DNA from: Usitatibacter palustris
GTDB taxonomy: Bacteria; Pseudomonadota; Gammaproteobacteria; Burkholderiales; Usitatibacteraceae
DNA: 64,000 nt
Reading direction: 5' to 3'
Assembly: GCF_013003985.1 (NCBI RefSeq)
Contig: NZ_CP053073.1
Span: 620,001-684,000, forward strand
Shown: positions 10,054-18,387 of the stretch, piece after piece
How positions within the stretch are numbered: position 1 is the first letter of the stretch
Layout of the letters: the number at the start of each line of letters is the position of its first letter
The notes under the pieces: model-generated
Database searches by the model: none
Told to the model about the DNA's origin: nothing
Seen by the model: the letters and a program-made list of their open reading frames with translations, nothing else
Position numbers and translations under genes: made by a program

Positions 10054-10702
10054 CACTACGCCGCACCTCGAGCGCTACTACTCGAAGCGTGCCGCTGAGT
10101 ACGAGAAAATCTACGCCAAGCCCGAGCGCCAGGCCGAGCTCGCGTGGCTCAAGCAGCGCCTGCCGGTGATCTTCCGCGACCGCACGGTCCTGGAGATCGC
10201 CTGCGGCACCGGCTACTGGACGCCGACGATCGCAAGCCTCGCCCGCAAGGTCCACGCCTGCGACATCAATGATTCGGTGCTCGAGATCGCGCGCGAAAAG
10301 CCGATCCCCGCGGGCAGGGCGAATTTCTTCAAGGCCAACGCCGTGACGCTCGAGGGCGTGCCCTCCGGCTGCGACGCGGCCTACGCCGGATTCTGGTGGT
10401 CGCACGTGAAGAAAGCGGATCTCGCGAAATTCGTCGCGAACCTCGCGGCGAAGCTCGAGCCGGGCGCGGTCGTGGCGATCCTCGACAACCAATACGCGGA
10501 AGGCAGCTCCACGCCCGTTTCGCGCCGCGACGCCGAGGGCAACACGTACCAGATGCGGCGCCTGTCCACCGGCGAGGCGTTCGAAGTCCTGAAGAACTTC
10601 CCGACGGCGCAGGAGCTCGCCGAGACCGTGCGGCCGTTCGCGCGCGAAGCCCATCTCGAGACGCTCAAGTACTACTGGCTGATGCTGTTCACGCTCAAAT
10701 GA
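10034..10702 (+). CDS. Class I SAM-dependent methyltransferase
   Basis: 222 residues. The Rossmann motif I reads [15 protein letters not shown] (about residue 55), followed by an acidic motif II ([13 protein letters not shown]) and a post-I region, all expected for a soluble class I methyltransferase. The substrate cannot be read from sequence. The ATG lies inside the last 20 bp of argJ, and its stop overlaps the DUF815 gene by ATGA, so the genes are probably co-translated. Alternative starts would shorten the N-terminus only slightly. Confidence 0.85.
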   Translation: MPTTAASTTPHLERYYSKRAAEYEKIYAKPERQAELAWLKQRLPVIFRDRTVLEIACGTGYWTPTIASLARKVHACDINDSVLEIAREKPIPAGRANFFKANAVTLEGVPSGCDAAYAGFWWSHVKKADLAKFVANLAAKLEPGAVVAILDNQYAEGSSTPVSRRDAEGNTYQMRRLSTGEAFEVLKNFPTAQELAETVRPFAREAHLETLKYYWLMLFTLK

Positions 10703-11559
10703 GCGCGGACTGGGATCGCCTTGCGGGCCGCCTCGAGGCGCTCGTCGATCGACTCGAAGGCATCCTGCCGCCCGCGGCGGGCGCTCCCGAGTGGAAGTCC
10801 GCGACCGCATTCCGCTGGCGCAAACGCAATGGCCGCGGCTTCCTCGCGCCGGTGCAGCATCCGCACGCCATCGCGTTCGCGGACCTGAAGGACATCGACG
10901 AGCAGAAGCGCCGCCTGCGCGAGAACACCGAGCAGTTCGTCGCCGGCCGGCCCGCGAACAACGTGCTGCTCACGGGCGCGCGCGGCACAGGCAAGAGCTC
11001 GCTCGTGAAGGCGGCACTCAACGAATTCGCGAAGAAGGGACTGCGCCTCATCGAGGTCGACAAGTCCGACCTCGTGGATCTCGCCGACATCGTCGACCTC
11101 ATCGTCGATCGCAAGGAGCGCTTCGTGGTGTTCTGCGACGACCTGTCGTTCGAGGCGAGCGATCCGGGCTACAAGTCCCTGAAGGTGGCGCTCGACGGCT
11201 CGATCGCGGGAACGGCGGACAACCTGCTCATCTACGCGACCTCCAATCGCCGGCACCTGATGCCCGAGTACATGCAGGAAAACCTCGAAGCCAGGCACGT
11301 CGAGGGCGAGATCCATCCGGGCGAAACCACCGAAGAGAAAATCTCGCTCTCCGAGCGCTTCGGCCTGTGGCTGTCGTTCTACCCGTTCGACCAGGACCAG
11401 TACCTCGACATCGCGGCGCATTGGGTCGAGACGCTCGGCGGACGGATGAGCGACGATGCGCGCAAGGCCGCGCTCCTCTGGACGCTCGAGCGCGGTTCGC
11501 GCAGCGGCCGCGTGGCGTGGCAGTTCGCCCGCGATTACGTCGGCCGCAAGAAAAGGTGA
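10699..11559 (+). CDS. DUF815 P-loop ATPase
   Basis: 286 residues. The Walker A motif GARGTGKSSLVK (about residue 93) and Walker B-like FVVFCDDLSFE are clear, followed by an arginine-containing TSNRRHLMPE sensor segment. This order is that of the DUF815 AAA-type ATPases, whose cellular role is not established. The frame is open upstream, but the ATG at 10699 overlaps the preceding stop and starts the family-type N-terminus. Its stop overlaps the GTG of the Nudix gene. Confidence 0.85.
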   Translation: MSADWDRLAGRLEALVDRLEGILPPAAGAPEWKSATAFRWRKRNGRGFLAPVQHPHAIAFADLKDIDEQKRRLRENTEQFVAGRPANNVLLTGARGTGKSSLVKAALNEFAKKGLRLIEVDKSDLVDLADIVDLIVDRKERFVVFCDDLSFEASDPGYKSLKVALDGSIAGTADNLLIYATSNRRHLMPEYMQENLEARHVEGEIHPGETTEEKISLSERFGLWLSFYPFDQDQYLDIAAHWVETLGGRMSDDARKAALLWTLERGSRSGRVAWQFARDYVGRKKR

Positions 11560-12488
11560 GCGGCTACACGGAAGTCGCCGCGGCCGTCATCGAGAATCCC
11601 GACGGCACCTTCCTGCTCGCGCAACGCCCCGAAGGCAAGGCCTATCCGGGCTACTGGGAATTCCCCGGCGGCAAGATCGAAGCGGGCGAAGACGCGCGCG
11701 CCGCGCTGGTTCGCGAGCTCGAGGAAGAGCTCGGCATCCGCGCGACTGCGCTCACGCCCTGGATTACGCGCATCCACAAGTACACGCATGCGCATGTGCG
11801 CCTGCACTTCCTGCGCGTGACCGCGTGGGAGGGCGAGCCACGCCCGCTCGAGGACCAGGCGATCGCCTGGCAGCGCATCGGCGCCACCAATGTTTCGCCC
11901 ATGTTGCCGGCCAACGCGCCGATCCTAGCCGCGCTCGCCCTGCCCGCGGTGATGATCGTGTCGGATGCGGAGGGCCTGGGCATCGACGCGTGGATCGCGA
12001 AGCTCACGGAACGCGCGCTCGTCGAGCCGGTGCTGGTGCAGGTTCGCGAGAAGGGCATGGGGTGGCAGCCCCTGCAGCACATGATTTCGCGCGCGCTCGC
12101 TCGCGCGGGTTCAGTCGGCGCGCGCATCGTCGTGAACAGCGACTGCGGCGCCTTTCCGCAAGCTTCGGGGGTTCACCTCACGTCGAAGGCGCTGATGGCC
12201 GCGACGGCGCGTCCTGAGGGTGACCTGGTGGGCGCCTCGGCGCACGACGAACGCGAGCTCGACCAGGCGGCGAAGATCGGCGTGGACTACGCCGTCGTGG
12301 GGCCGGTGAAGGCGACGCCGTCACACGCAGGGGTTGCCCCCATTAGCTGGGAGCGCTTCGCAGCGCTCGCACGCGAACGACCGATGCCCATCTACGCGAT
12401 CGGTGGCCTCACGCGGGCCGACCTCGTCGAGGCGCGCAGGCACGGCGCCCACGGCGTCGCCCTGCGCGGCGCGGCCTTCGCTCAGTAG
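11556..12488 (+). CDS. Nudix hydrolase (MutT-like) fused to ThiE/TenI-like domain
   Basis: 310 residues from GTG overlapping the upstream stop. The N-terminal half is a MutT-type Nudix domain with the box GGKIEAGEDARAALVRELEEE (about residues 40-60), expected to clean up oxidised dGTP. The C-terminal half (about residues 130-310) resembles thiamine-phosphate synthase: a TIM-barrel-like core with GASAHDERELDQAAKIG, VVGPVKATPSH and YAIGGLT. The fusion is known in Beta- and Gammaproteobacteria; the role of the second domain is unproven. Its 3' end overlaps convergent cynS by 7 bp. Confidence 0.9.
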   Translation: MSGYTEVAAAVIENPDGTFLLAQRPEGKAYPGYWEFPGGKIEAGEDARAALVRELEEELGIRATALTPWITRIHKYTHAHVRLHFLRVTAWEGEPRPLEDQAIAWQRIGATNVSPMLPANAPILAALALPAVMIVSDAEGLGIDAWIAKLTERALVEPVLVQVREKGMGWQPLQHMISRALARAGSVGARIVVNSDCGAFPQASGVHLTSKALMAATARPEGDLVGASAHDERELDQAAKIGVDYAVVGPVKATPSHAGVAPISWERFAALARERPMPIYAIGGLTRADLVEARRHGAHGVALRGAAFAQ

Positions 12489-12982
12489 GTCTTGTAGGGC
12501 AGGAACTTCCCGTTGAGCGTCACGAGCACGCGATCGCCCTTCGGATCGGGTTCGCGCACGATGTCCATCTTGAAGTCGATGGCGCTCATGATCCCGTCGC
12601 CGAACTCCTCGTGGATCAGTTCCTTGATCGTGGTGCCGTAGACGTTGACGATTTCGTACCAGCGGTAGATCAGCGGGTCCGTGGGAACCGCGGTCGGCAG
12701 CGAACCCTTGTACGGGACGACCTGCAGGAGCTTCACGGCCATCGGCGGCAGGCCGAAGATCTTGCCGACCTTCTCGGCCTGTTCCTTCGTGAGCGTCATC
12801 TGGCCGAGGCACGCGGCGGTCACCCATTCCTTCGACTGGCCAACCTTCTTCGCGACATCGGCCCACTTGATGCCCTTCTCGACCTTCACCGAATAGATGA
12901 GGTCGGTCACGTCCTCGCGCGTCATCGGCTTCATGCCCGAGACTGCGGCGACTGCGGCGGTTTCCTTCATCGAGCTCTTCAT
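12482..12982 (-). CDS. cynS: Cyanate hydratase (cyanase)
   Basis: 166 residues. Cyanase converts cyanate plus bicarbonate to carbamate and CO2, and carbamate decays to ammonia. The N-terminal helical DNA-binding-like domain and the C-terminal catalytic half are both present. The catalytic triad can be placed as Arg107 and Glu110 (YRWYE) and Ser133 (GDGIMSAIDF). It is the last gene of a four-gene transport-and-degradation operon read leftward from about 16118, so cyanate is imported and used as a nitrogen source. A second Met at residue 5 is a possible start. Confidence 0.96.
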   Translation of the reverse strand: MKSSMKETAAVAAVSGMKPMTREDVTDLIYSVKVEKGIKWADVAKKVGQSKEWVTAACLGQMTLTKEQAEKVGKIFGLPPMAVKLLQVVPYKGSLPTAVPTDPLIYRWYEIVNVYGTTIKELIHEEFGDGIMSAIDFKMDIVREPDPKGDRVLVTLNGKFLPYKTY

Positions 12983-13006
12983 GGCTTCTCTCCTGTGGCG
13001 GATGGA

Positions 13007-13906
13007 TCACTTCACCTGCTTGAGCTGTGGCTCGCGCGACGGCTCGGCGGCCGCACCCTCGCTCAGCCCCGGCGTGACGAGCCGTGGCGGGTCTTCGTTG
13101 GCCGCGTCGTCGCCACGCCCCTCCTGCAGCAGCTTGGAGCGATGCACGAGGAAATCGACCAGATGGTTGCGGATGCGGTAGTAGTGCGGATGATGGTGAA
13201 TGTCATGGCGCGAGCGCTCGCGCGGGAGCGTGTTCACCACCACCTCGGCGATGCGGGCTTCGGGACCGTTGGTCATCAGCATGATCTTGTCGGCGAGCAG
13301 GATCGCTTCATCGACGTCGTGCGTGATCATGAACACCGTCTGGTGCGTCTCGGCGCAGATCTTCACGAGCTCGTCCTGGATCGCGCCGCGGGTGAGGGCG
13401 TCGAGGGCGCCGAAGGGCTCGTCGAGCAGCAGCATCTTGGGCTGGATCGCGAACGCGCGCGCGATCCCCACGCGCTGCTTCATGCCGCCCGAGAGCTGCG
13501 AGGGCTTCTTCGCTTCGTTGCCGGTGAGGTGCACGAGGTCGATGTACTTCTGGCAATGCGCGTCGATCTTCGCGCGATCCCAGTCGGGCCAGCGCGAACG
13601 CACGCCGAAGGCGATGTTCCCGCGGACCGAGAGCCAGGGCATGAGCGCGTGGCCCTGGAAAACGACGCCGCGATCGAGGCTCGGACCCGCGACCTCGCGC
13701 CCGTCCATCGTCACCTCGCCGAGCGTGGCGCTGTCGAGGCCGGCCAGGATGTTGAGGATCGTCGTCTTCCCGCAGCCCGAGTGGCCGATGACGCAGACGA
13801 ACTCGCCGCGCTCGATGGTGAACGACACGTTGCCGAACACCGGCTTCGCCGCGCCGGCGAAGCGCCGGGCGAGGCCGCGCACTTTGAGGAACGTGTGTGT
13901 ACTCAT
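13007..13906 (-). CDS. Cyanate/nitrate-type ABC transporter ATP-binding protein
   Basis: 299 residues. Walker A GHSGCGKTT, signature LSGGMKQRVGIARA and Walker B MLLLDEPFGALD are intact, with the Q-loop GVVFQGHALMPWL. The sequence resembles the NrtD/SsuB/TauB group of ATPases for nitrate, cyanate, sulfonate or taurine. A long polar C-terminal tail (about 45 residues) follows the ATPase fold. Being next to cynS makes cyanate the most likely substrate; a cynD label would be reasonable but depends on context. Confidence 0.85.
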   Translation of the reverse strand: MSTHTFLKVRGLARRFAGAAKPVFGNVSFTIERGEFVCVIGHSGCGKTTILNILAGLDSATLGEVTMDGREVAGPSLDRGVVFQGHALMPWLSVRGNIAFGVRSRWPDWDRAKIDAHCQKYIDLVHLTGNEAKKPSQLSGGMKQRVGIARAFAIQPKMLLLDEPFGALDALTRGAIQDELVKICAETHQTVFMITHDVDEAILLADKIMLMTNGPEARIAEVVVNTLPRERSRHDIHHHPHYYRIRNHLVDFLVHRSKLLQEGRGDDAANEDPPRLVTPGLSEGAAAEPSREPQLKQVK

Positions 13907-13919
13907 TTCAATGGCCGGC

Positions 13920-14753
13920 TCATTCGACGTACGTGACGGCCTTCTGCAGCGCGCCGAAGAGGAGGTCGAGGATCATGCCCACCACGCCGATCACGAGGAT
14001 CGCGAAGATCACGTTGGCGAGCGAGAGGTTGTTCCACTCGTTCCAGACGAAGTAGCCGACGCCGAGGTTGCCCACGAGCATCTCCGCGGCGACGATCACG
14101 AGCCAGGCGATGCCCATCGAGATGCGGGCGCCCGTGAGGATCACCGGGGCCGCAGCCGGAAGGATCACTTCGAAGCAGGTGCGGAAGGTGCCCGCCTCGA
14201 GGGTGCGCGCGACATTGAGCCACTCGCGCCGCACGCTTGCCACGCCATGCGCCGTGTTGATGAGCATCGGCCACACCGAGCAGATGAAGATCACGAAGAT
14301 CGACGAGGTCGCCGAATCCTTGATCGTGTAGAGCGCGAGCGGCATCCAGGCGAGCGGCGAGATCGGTTTCAACACCTGGATGAAGGGATTGAGCGCTCGG
14401 TGAACCAATGGCGAGAGCCCGATCGCGAAGCCCAGCGGCACGGCGACGAGCGCGGCGAGGAAGAAGCCCAATGCCACGCGTCCCAGCGAGTAGCCGAGCT
14501 GGATGCCGATGCCCTTGTCGTTCGAGCCCGCGTCGTAGAACGGGTTCGACACGTGCTTCCAGATCGTCGTGCCCATCGTGGCGAGCGAGGGCATGCCGTC
14601 GCTCTTGGGCTTGTCCAATCCCATGAGCTTCGCGTACTCCGGATCCATGGCCGCCGTGGGGCCTGCCTTCGGCAGGCTCGCGAGGTGCCAGGCGAAGAGG
14701 ATCGCCGCGAGCAGCAGCAGCGACAGGACCCAGGATTTCGCGCGCTCGCGCAT
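13920..14753 (-). CDS. Cyanate/nitrate-type ABC transporter permease
   Basis: 277 residues with about six membrane helices and the cytoplasmic EAA-loop region (VARTLEAGTFRTCFEVILPAA) characteristic of BPD-type ABC permeases of the NrtB/SsuC group. A periplasmic insert of about 70 residues lies after the first helix. The ATG overlaps the stop of the substrate-binding gene (TGATG). The ATPase gene follows 13 bp downstream. Substrate is inferred from cynS. Confidence 0.87.
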   Translation of the reverse strand: MRERAKSWVLSLLLLAAILFAWHLASLPKAGPTAAMDPEYAKLMGLDKPKSDGMPSLATMGTTIWKHVSNPFYDAGSNDKGIGIQLGYSLGRVALGFFLAALVAVPLGFAIGLSPLVHRALNPFIQVLKPISPLAWMPLALYTIKDSATSSIFVIFICSVWPMLINTAHGVASVRREWLNVARTLEAGTFRTCFEVILPAAAPVILTGARISMGIAWLVIVAAEMLVGNLGVGYFVWNEWNNLSLANVIFAILVIGVVGMILDLLFGALQKAVTYVE

Positions 14754-16093
14754 CACGCCTTCTTTATGGCAAAGCTCGCGACGTACGCATCCGGCTTGCT
14801 CGCGTCGAACACCTTGCCCATGACGATGATCTTCTTGGGCATGTCGGCGGGAGCGGCGATGCCTTCTTCCTTCATGCGCTTCTTCGCGTCGGTCATGAGG
14901 TAGACCTGTTCCACGATGCTCTTGTAGTTCACGTCGCCCTTGATGTAGCCCCAGCGCTTCATCTGCGTGAGGATCCAGACGCCCAGCGCGTTCCACGGCA
15001 CCGGATCGAACTCGATGCGGTTGGGCACGTTCTTCACGCCGCCCAGGCCATCGGCGTACTTGCCGGTGAGCACTTGTTCGAGGACCGGTACGGGCTGGTT
15101 GAGGTAGTTCGCCGGTGCGATCGCGTTGGCGATCGTCGCGCGATTCTCCGGCCCCGCAGCCATCGCGGCGGCGTTGAGGACCGCGCGATACATCGCCGCG
15201 AACGTGTTGGGGTTCTCCTTCACCCATTCGGTGCGCACGCCGAACGAGCAGCACGGGTGGCCGTCCCAGATCTCCTTCGTGAGGATGTGGATGAAGCCGA
15301 TGTTGTCGTACACCGCGCGCTGGTTGAACGGATCGGGTCCCAGGTAGCCATCGAGGTTGTCGGCGCGCAGGTTCGCAACCATCTCGGGGGGCGGCACCAC
15401 GCGGATCTGGATGTCCTTGTCCGGATCGAGGCCGGCTTCCGCGACGTAGTAGCGCAGCAGGAAGTTGTGCATCGAATACTCGAAGGGCACGGCGAACTTG
15501 AAACCCTTCCACTGCTTCGGGTCGCGCTTGTCCTTGTGCTTGAGGGCGAGCGTGATCGCCTGGCCGTTGGAATTCTGGATCGTGGCGACGTTCATCGGCA
15601 CCGCGTTCGAGCCCGCGCCCATCGACATGGCAAGCGGCATGGGGGCCAGGAGGTGCGAGGCGTCGTATTCCTTGTTCTGCACCTTGTCGCGGATGAGTGC
15701 CCAGCCGGCGGTCTTCACGAGCGATACGTTGAGCCCCTGCTTCTCGTAGAAGCCCAGCGGCAGGGACATGATGAGCGGCGTGGCGCAGGTGATCGGGATG
15801 AAGCCGATCTTCACGTCCTTCTTCTCGAGCTTGCCCTTCTCCTGGGCCATCGCCTGCAGCGCGCCCAGTGGGAAGAGGCTCGCGATCGCGCCCATCGCCG
15901 CGTTGGCGCCCACGGCGCGCAGGAACTTGCGGCGTTCCCCGTCGCGCGGGAAGAGCGCCTTCAGGACGGCGGTTTCGAGGGCCTGGTTCGAAAGGACCTC
16001 CGCGTCCGCTTCATGGGCGGCCTTCGAAGCGTGGCGTCCGCAGGCGCAGGACAGGCGGGACTCGGAATCGTACGGATTGTCGAACAGGCTCAT
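14753..16093 (-). CDS. Cyanate/nitrate-type ABC transporter substrate-binding protein, Tat-type leader
   Basis: 446 residues, NrtA/CmpA family periplasmic receptor. A twin-arginine motif RRKFLRAVG starts at residue 54, followed by a hydrophobic stretch ending in ALQAMAQ, so export of the folded protein by Tat is likely. The 53 residues before it are unusual and contain SCACGRH (Cys16, Cys18). The mature part begins with KIGFIPITCATPLIMS, as in this family. It is first in the operon and carries the strong Shine-Dalgarno GGGGAGGGAG. Nitrate or bicarbonate could be alternative ligands. Confidence 0.87.
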   Translation of the reverse strand: MSLFDNPYDSESRLSCACGRHASKAAHEADAEVLSNQALETAVLKALFPRDGERRKFLRAVGANAAMGAIASLFPLGALQAMAQEKGKLEKKDVKIGFIPITCATPLIMSLPLGFYEKQGLNVSLVKTAGWALIRDKVQNKEYDASHLLAPMPLAMSMGAGSNAVPMNVATIQNSNGQAITLALKHKDKRDPKQWKGFKFAVPFEYSMHNFLLRYYVAEAGLDPDKDIQIRVVPPPEMVANLRADNLDGYLGPDPFNQRAVYDNIGFIHILTKEIWDGHPCCSFGVRTEWVKENPNTFAAMYRAVLNAAAMAAGPENRATIANAIAPANYLNQPVPVLEQVLTGKYADGLGGVKNVPNRIEFDPVPWNALGVWILTQMKRWGYIKGDVNYKSIVEQVYLMTDAKKRMKEEGIAAPADMPKKIIVMGKVFDASKPDAYVASFAIKKA

Positions 16094-16112
16094 GGTGGCT
16101 CCCTCCCCGGAG

Positions 16113-16126
16113 TGGTTCGAGAACCA
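16113..16126. promoter_or_regulatory. Palindrome over the predicted cyn transcription start
   Basis: TGGTTC-GA-GAACCA is a perfect 6+2+6 inverted repeat that spans the +1 predicted from the sigma-54 promoter (about 16118). It may be an operator or an early mRNA hairpin. No family is assigned. Confidence 0.35.
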
Positions 16127-16128
16127 TG

Positions 16129-16144
16129 AGCAGCAAGCGTGCCA
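16129..16144 (-). promoter_or_regulatory. Sigma-54 promoter of the cyanate operon
   Basis: Read on the minus strand, TGGCACG-N4-CTGCT matches the sigma-54 consensus TGGCACG-N4-TTGCW in all positions but one. The invariant GG and GC are 12 bp apart in register. The predicted start is about 16118, giving a 25-nt leader before the ATG at 16093. Nitrogen control of cyanate use makes this biologically sensible. Confidence 0.65.
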
Positions 16145-16185
16145 GCGACTTCCTGAATGAAATCACGCGCTGGAGAACGATCAGC

Positions 16186-16200
16186 GCACCGCGGAGGTGC
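16186..16200. promoter_or_regulatory. NtrC-like binding site upstream of the cyanate operon
   Basis: GCACC-N5-GGTGC is a perfect core of the NtrC enhancer consensus (TGCACC-N5-GGTGCA). Its centre is about 75 bp upstream of the predicted sigma-54 start. It overlaps the last base of the HAD phosphatase gene's stop codon. Confidence 0.6.
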
Positions 16201-16853
16201 TAGGCGTGGTGCGGGCGGATCAGTTTGGTGCGCAACGCGAGTGGCGAGTCGGCGAGATCGTCCGCACCGGCTTCGAGCAGTTCCTCGCGGCTGCCGTATC
16301 CCCAGAGGGCGCCGATCCCGCGAAGCCCGTGCACGCGTGCCGCGCGCATGTCCACACCTCGGTCGCCGATCATCGTCGCGTCCTCGCTGCGCAGTGCGTG
16401 CGTCTGCAGGATGTAGGGGAGCAGGTCGCGCTTGTCCTCGCGCGTGCCGTCGAGCTCGCAGCCGTGCACCGATTCGAAATGCGAGTCGAGCCCGAAATGG
16501 CGCACGATGCGATCGGCATAGACCAGCGGCTTCGAGGTCGCGACGAAGAGCCGCGCGCCCGCACCGCGCAGCGCCGAAAGTGTCTCCGCAATGCCCTCAT
16601 AGGGGACGTTCTCGAAAAGACCGACGTCCGCGAACCGCTCGCGATAGTGGGCGAGGGCCTGCTCGACGGTTTCGCGGCGTTCGTCGGCAAGGAGCTGCGC
16701 GAGCGAGTGGCGCAGCGGGGGTCCGATGGCGAAGGTGAGGTCGTCGAGCGGGGGCGGCGCGACGCCCATTCGTTCCAGCGCGTGGGCGATGCTGCGCGTG
16801 ATGCCTTCGCGTGGATCGGTGAGGGTTCCGTCGAGGTCGAAGAAGACGATCAT
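16200..16853 (-). CDS. HAD-family phosphatase (phosphoglycolate phosphatase-like)
   Basis: 217 residues from ATG 16853, with all HAD motifs: I FFDLDGTLT (nucleophile Asp plus general acid Asp), II ATSKP, III/IV region GDRGVDMRAA with its acidic residues. A helical cap domain lies between motifs I and II as in Gph-type C1-cap enzymes. A GTG four codons upstream (16865) would add MAPL, but the ATG makes an ATGA overlap with the bioD stop, so I prefer it. It is the last gene of the biotin transcript; its substrate is unknown. Confidence 0.87.
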   Translation of the reverse strand: MIVFFDLDGTLTDPREGITRSIAHALERMGVAPPPLDDLTFAIGPPLRHSLAQLLADERRETVEQALAHYRERFADVGLFENVPYEGIAETLSALRGAGARLFVATSKPLVYADRIVRHFGLDSHFESVHGCELDGTREDKRDLLPYILQTHALRSEDATMIGDRGVDMRAARVHGLRGIGALWGYGSREELLEAGADDLADSPLALRTKLIRPHHA

Positions 16854-17521
16854 GAGAGGAGCCACGTGACGTCGAGCTCGGCGGCGAGCGCGGCCGCATC
16901 AGGAGCCGGCGAGTAGGGGAGCACACCGAGGCACGGCGCGCCGAGGCGACGGCGCAGGGCGTCGATGTTTTCGTCGCGCGCGTTCATGTCCGGATCCACG
17001 CTGCTGCCGATCCAGCCGGCGAGGCGAAAGCCTTCGTGCTTGATCGCGCCCGCCGTGAGCAGCGCGTGGTTGAGGCAGCCCAGTCGCAGGCCCACGACCA
17101 TCACGATCGGCAGGTTGAAGGCGCGCGCGAGGTCCACGGTATCGAGCGACCGGGACAGCGGCACCTTGAAGCCGCCCACGCCTTCGACGACGAGAAAGGC
17201 GCCACGCTGCGCCCAGCGTCGATAGGCGGCGATCACCGGATCGAGCGTGATCTCGCGTCCTTCGCGCTCGGCCGCGATGTGGGGCGCGATCGCTTCCCGC
17301 AGCAGCACCGGCGTCACGTCATTCGCTTCGGTAGCGGATAGCGAGGCGGCGGCCATGAGGGCGAGCGTGTCGTCGTTGATGCGTCCGTCGCTTGCGCCTG
17401 CTGCAATCGGTTTCATCGGCGCCGCGGCAACGCCGCGAGCGCGCAACGCGTGGAGCAGCGCGCAGGAGGCGAGGGTCTTGCCCACGCCCGTGTCGGTGCC
17501 GGTGACGAACACGCCCTTCAT
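16850..17521 (-). CDS. bioD: Dethiobiotin synthetase
   Basis: 223 residues. The P-loop GTDTGVGKT lies at residues 8-16, followed by the KPIAAG and EGVGGFKVPL segments that bind diaminopelargonate and nucleotide. It closes the ureido ring of dethiobiotin with ATP and CO2. The start overlaps the bioC stop (ATGA). The frame extends upstream, but the P-loop position fixes the start. Confidence 0.95.
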   Translation of the reverse strand: MKGVFVTGTDTGVGKTLASCALLHALRARGVAAAPMKPIAAGASDGRINDDTLALMAAASLSATEANDVTPVLLREAIAPHIAAEREGREITLDPVIAAYRRWAQRGAFLVVEGVGGFKVPLSRSLDTVDLARAFNLPIVMVVGLRLGCLNHALLTAGAIKHEGFRLAGWIGSSVDPDMNARDENIDALRRRLGAPCLGVLPYSPAPDAAALAAELDVTWLLS

Positions 17522-18387
17522 TTCGGATCGCGCGGCCGGAAGTCGATCACCTGGCGTCCATCGGAGGTCCGCTTGGGTGGGACTTTCCATGCGTGGCCAT
17601 AGATCACTTCGTAGGTGGCCGGTAGTCCCGTGTCGCGGCGGAAGCGCTCGTAGCTTTCGGCCATGCGCCGCCACCGTGCGCGGCCCGAGAGCCCGCGCGG
17701 GCGATCGACGAGCGCGCTGTGCGCCCCGATCGCCTTCAGGTCGCGCGCAGCGTCCTCCACCTTCGAGTACTCGAGCGTCACGACCTCCATTTCCATCACC
17801 GGGTCGGCGAATCCCGCATGCACGAGCGCATCGCCCAGGTCATGCATGTCGATGAAGCGATGGACATGCGGGGCGTCGTCGGCCTGCGCGAATGCGGAGC
17901 GGAGTTCCTTCAGCGTGTCCGGACCGAACGTCGAGAAGAGGAAGAGTCCTTCCGGCGCCAGCACGCGCGCGCTTTCGGTGAACACCCTGCCCGGGTCGCA
18001 CCACTGCAGCGCGAGGTTCGAGAAGACGAGCTGGGCGCTTGCGGCGGCGAGCGGCAGCCGTTCGGCATCGGCGCAGACAAGACGCGGCAGGCGCGAAAAC
18101 GTCCGCTTCCACCACGAGGCCCGGCCGGCAGCCTGGTGGAGCATGTTGGGCGCGAGGTCGATGCCGATGAGCTCCGCGCCGGGGAAGCGCTGCGAGAGTG
18201 CGTCGAACGAACCGCCCGTGCCGCACCCGAGGTCGATCACGCGTGACGGCGCGAGACGCATGGGAGCGAGGTGTTCGACCAGACGCGCGCCGATCTCGCG
18301 CTGGAGGATCGCGTTCTCGTCGTAACGTCGTGCGGCGCGGTCGAAGGAGCGGCGGATCGCGCGGCGTTCGAGCGAAGCCTCAGCCAC
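17518..18387 (-). CDS. bioC: Malonyl-ACP O-methyltransferase BioC
   Basis: 289 residues from a GTG start that overlaps the end of bioH by 8 bp. The N-terminal SFDRAARRYDENAILQREIG block and the SAM motif VIDLGCGTGGSF are characteristic of BioC. It methylates malonyl-ACP so the fatty-acid machinery can make pimeloyl-ACP; BioH then removes the methyl group. A longer reading frame upstream lies inside bioH and is not needed. Confidence 0.92.
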   Translation of the reverse strand: MAEASLERRAIRRSFDRAARRYDENAILQREIGARLVEHLAPMRLAPSRVIDLGCGTGGSFDALSQRFPGAELIGIDLAPNMLHQAAGRASWWKRTFSRLPRLVCADAERLPLAAASAQLVFSNLALQWCDPGRVFTESARVLAPEGLFLFSTFGPDTLKELRSAFAQADDAPHVHRFIDMHDLGDALVHAGFADPVMEMEVVTLEYSKVEDAARDLKAIGAHSALVDRPRGLSGRARWRRMAESYERFRRDTGLPATYEVIYGHAWKVPPKRTSDGRQVIDFRPRDPK

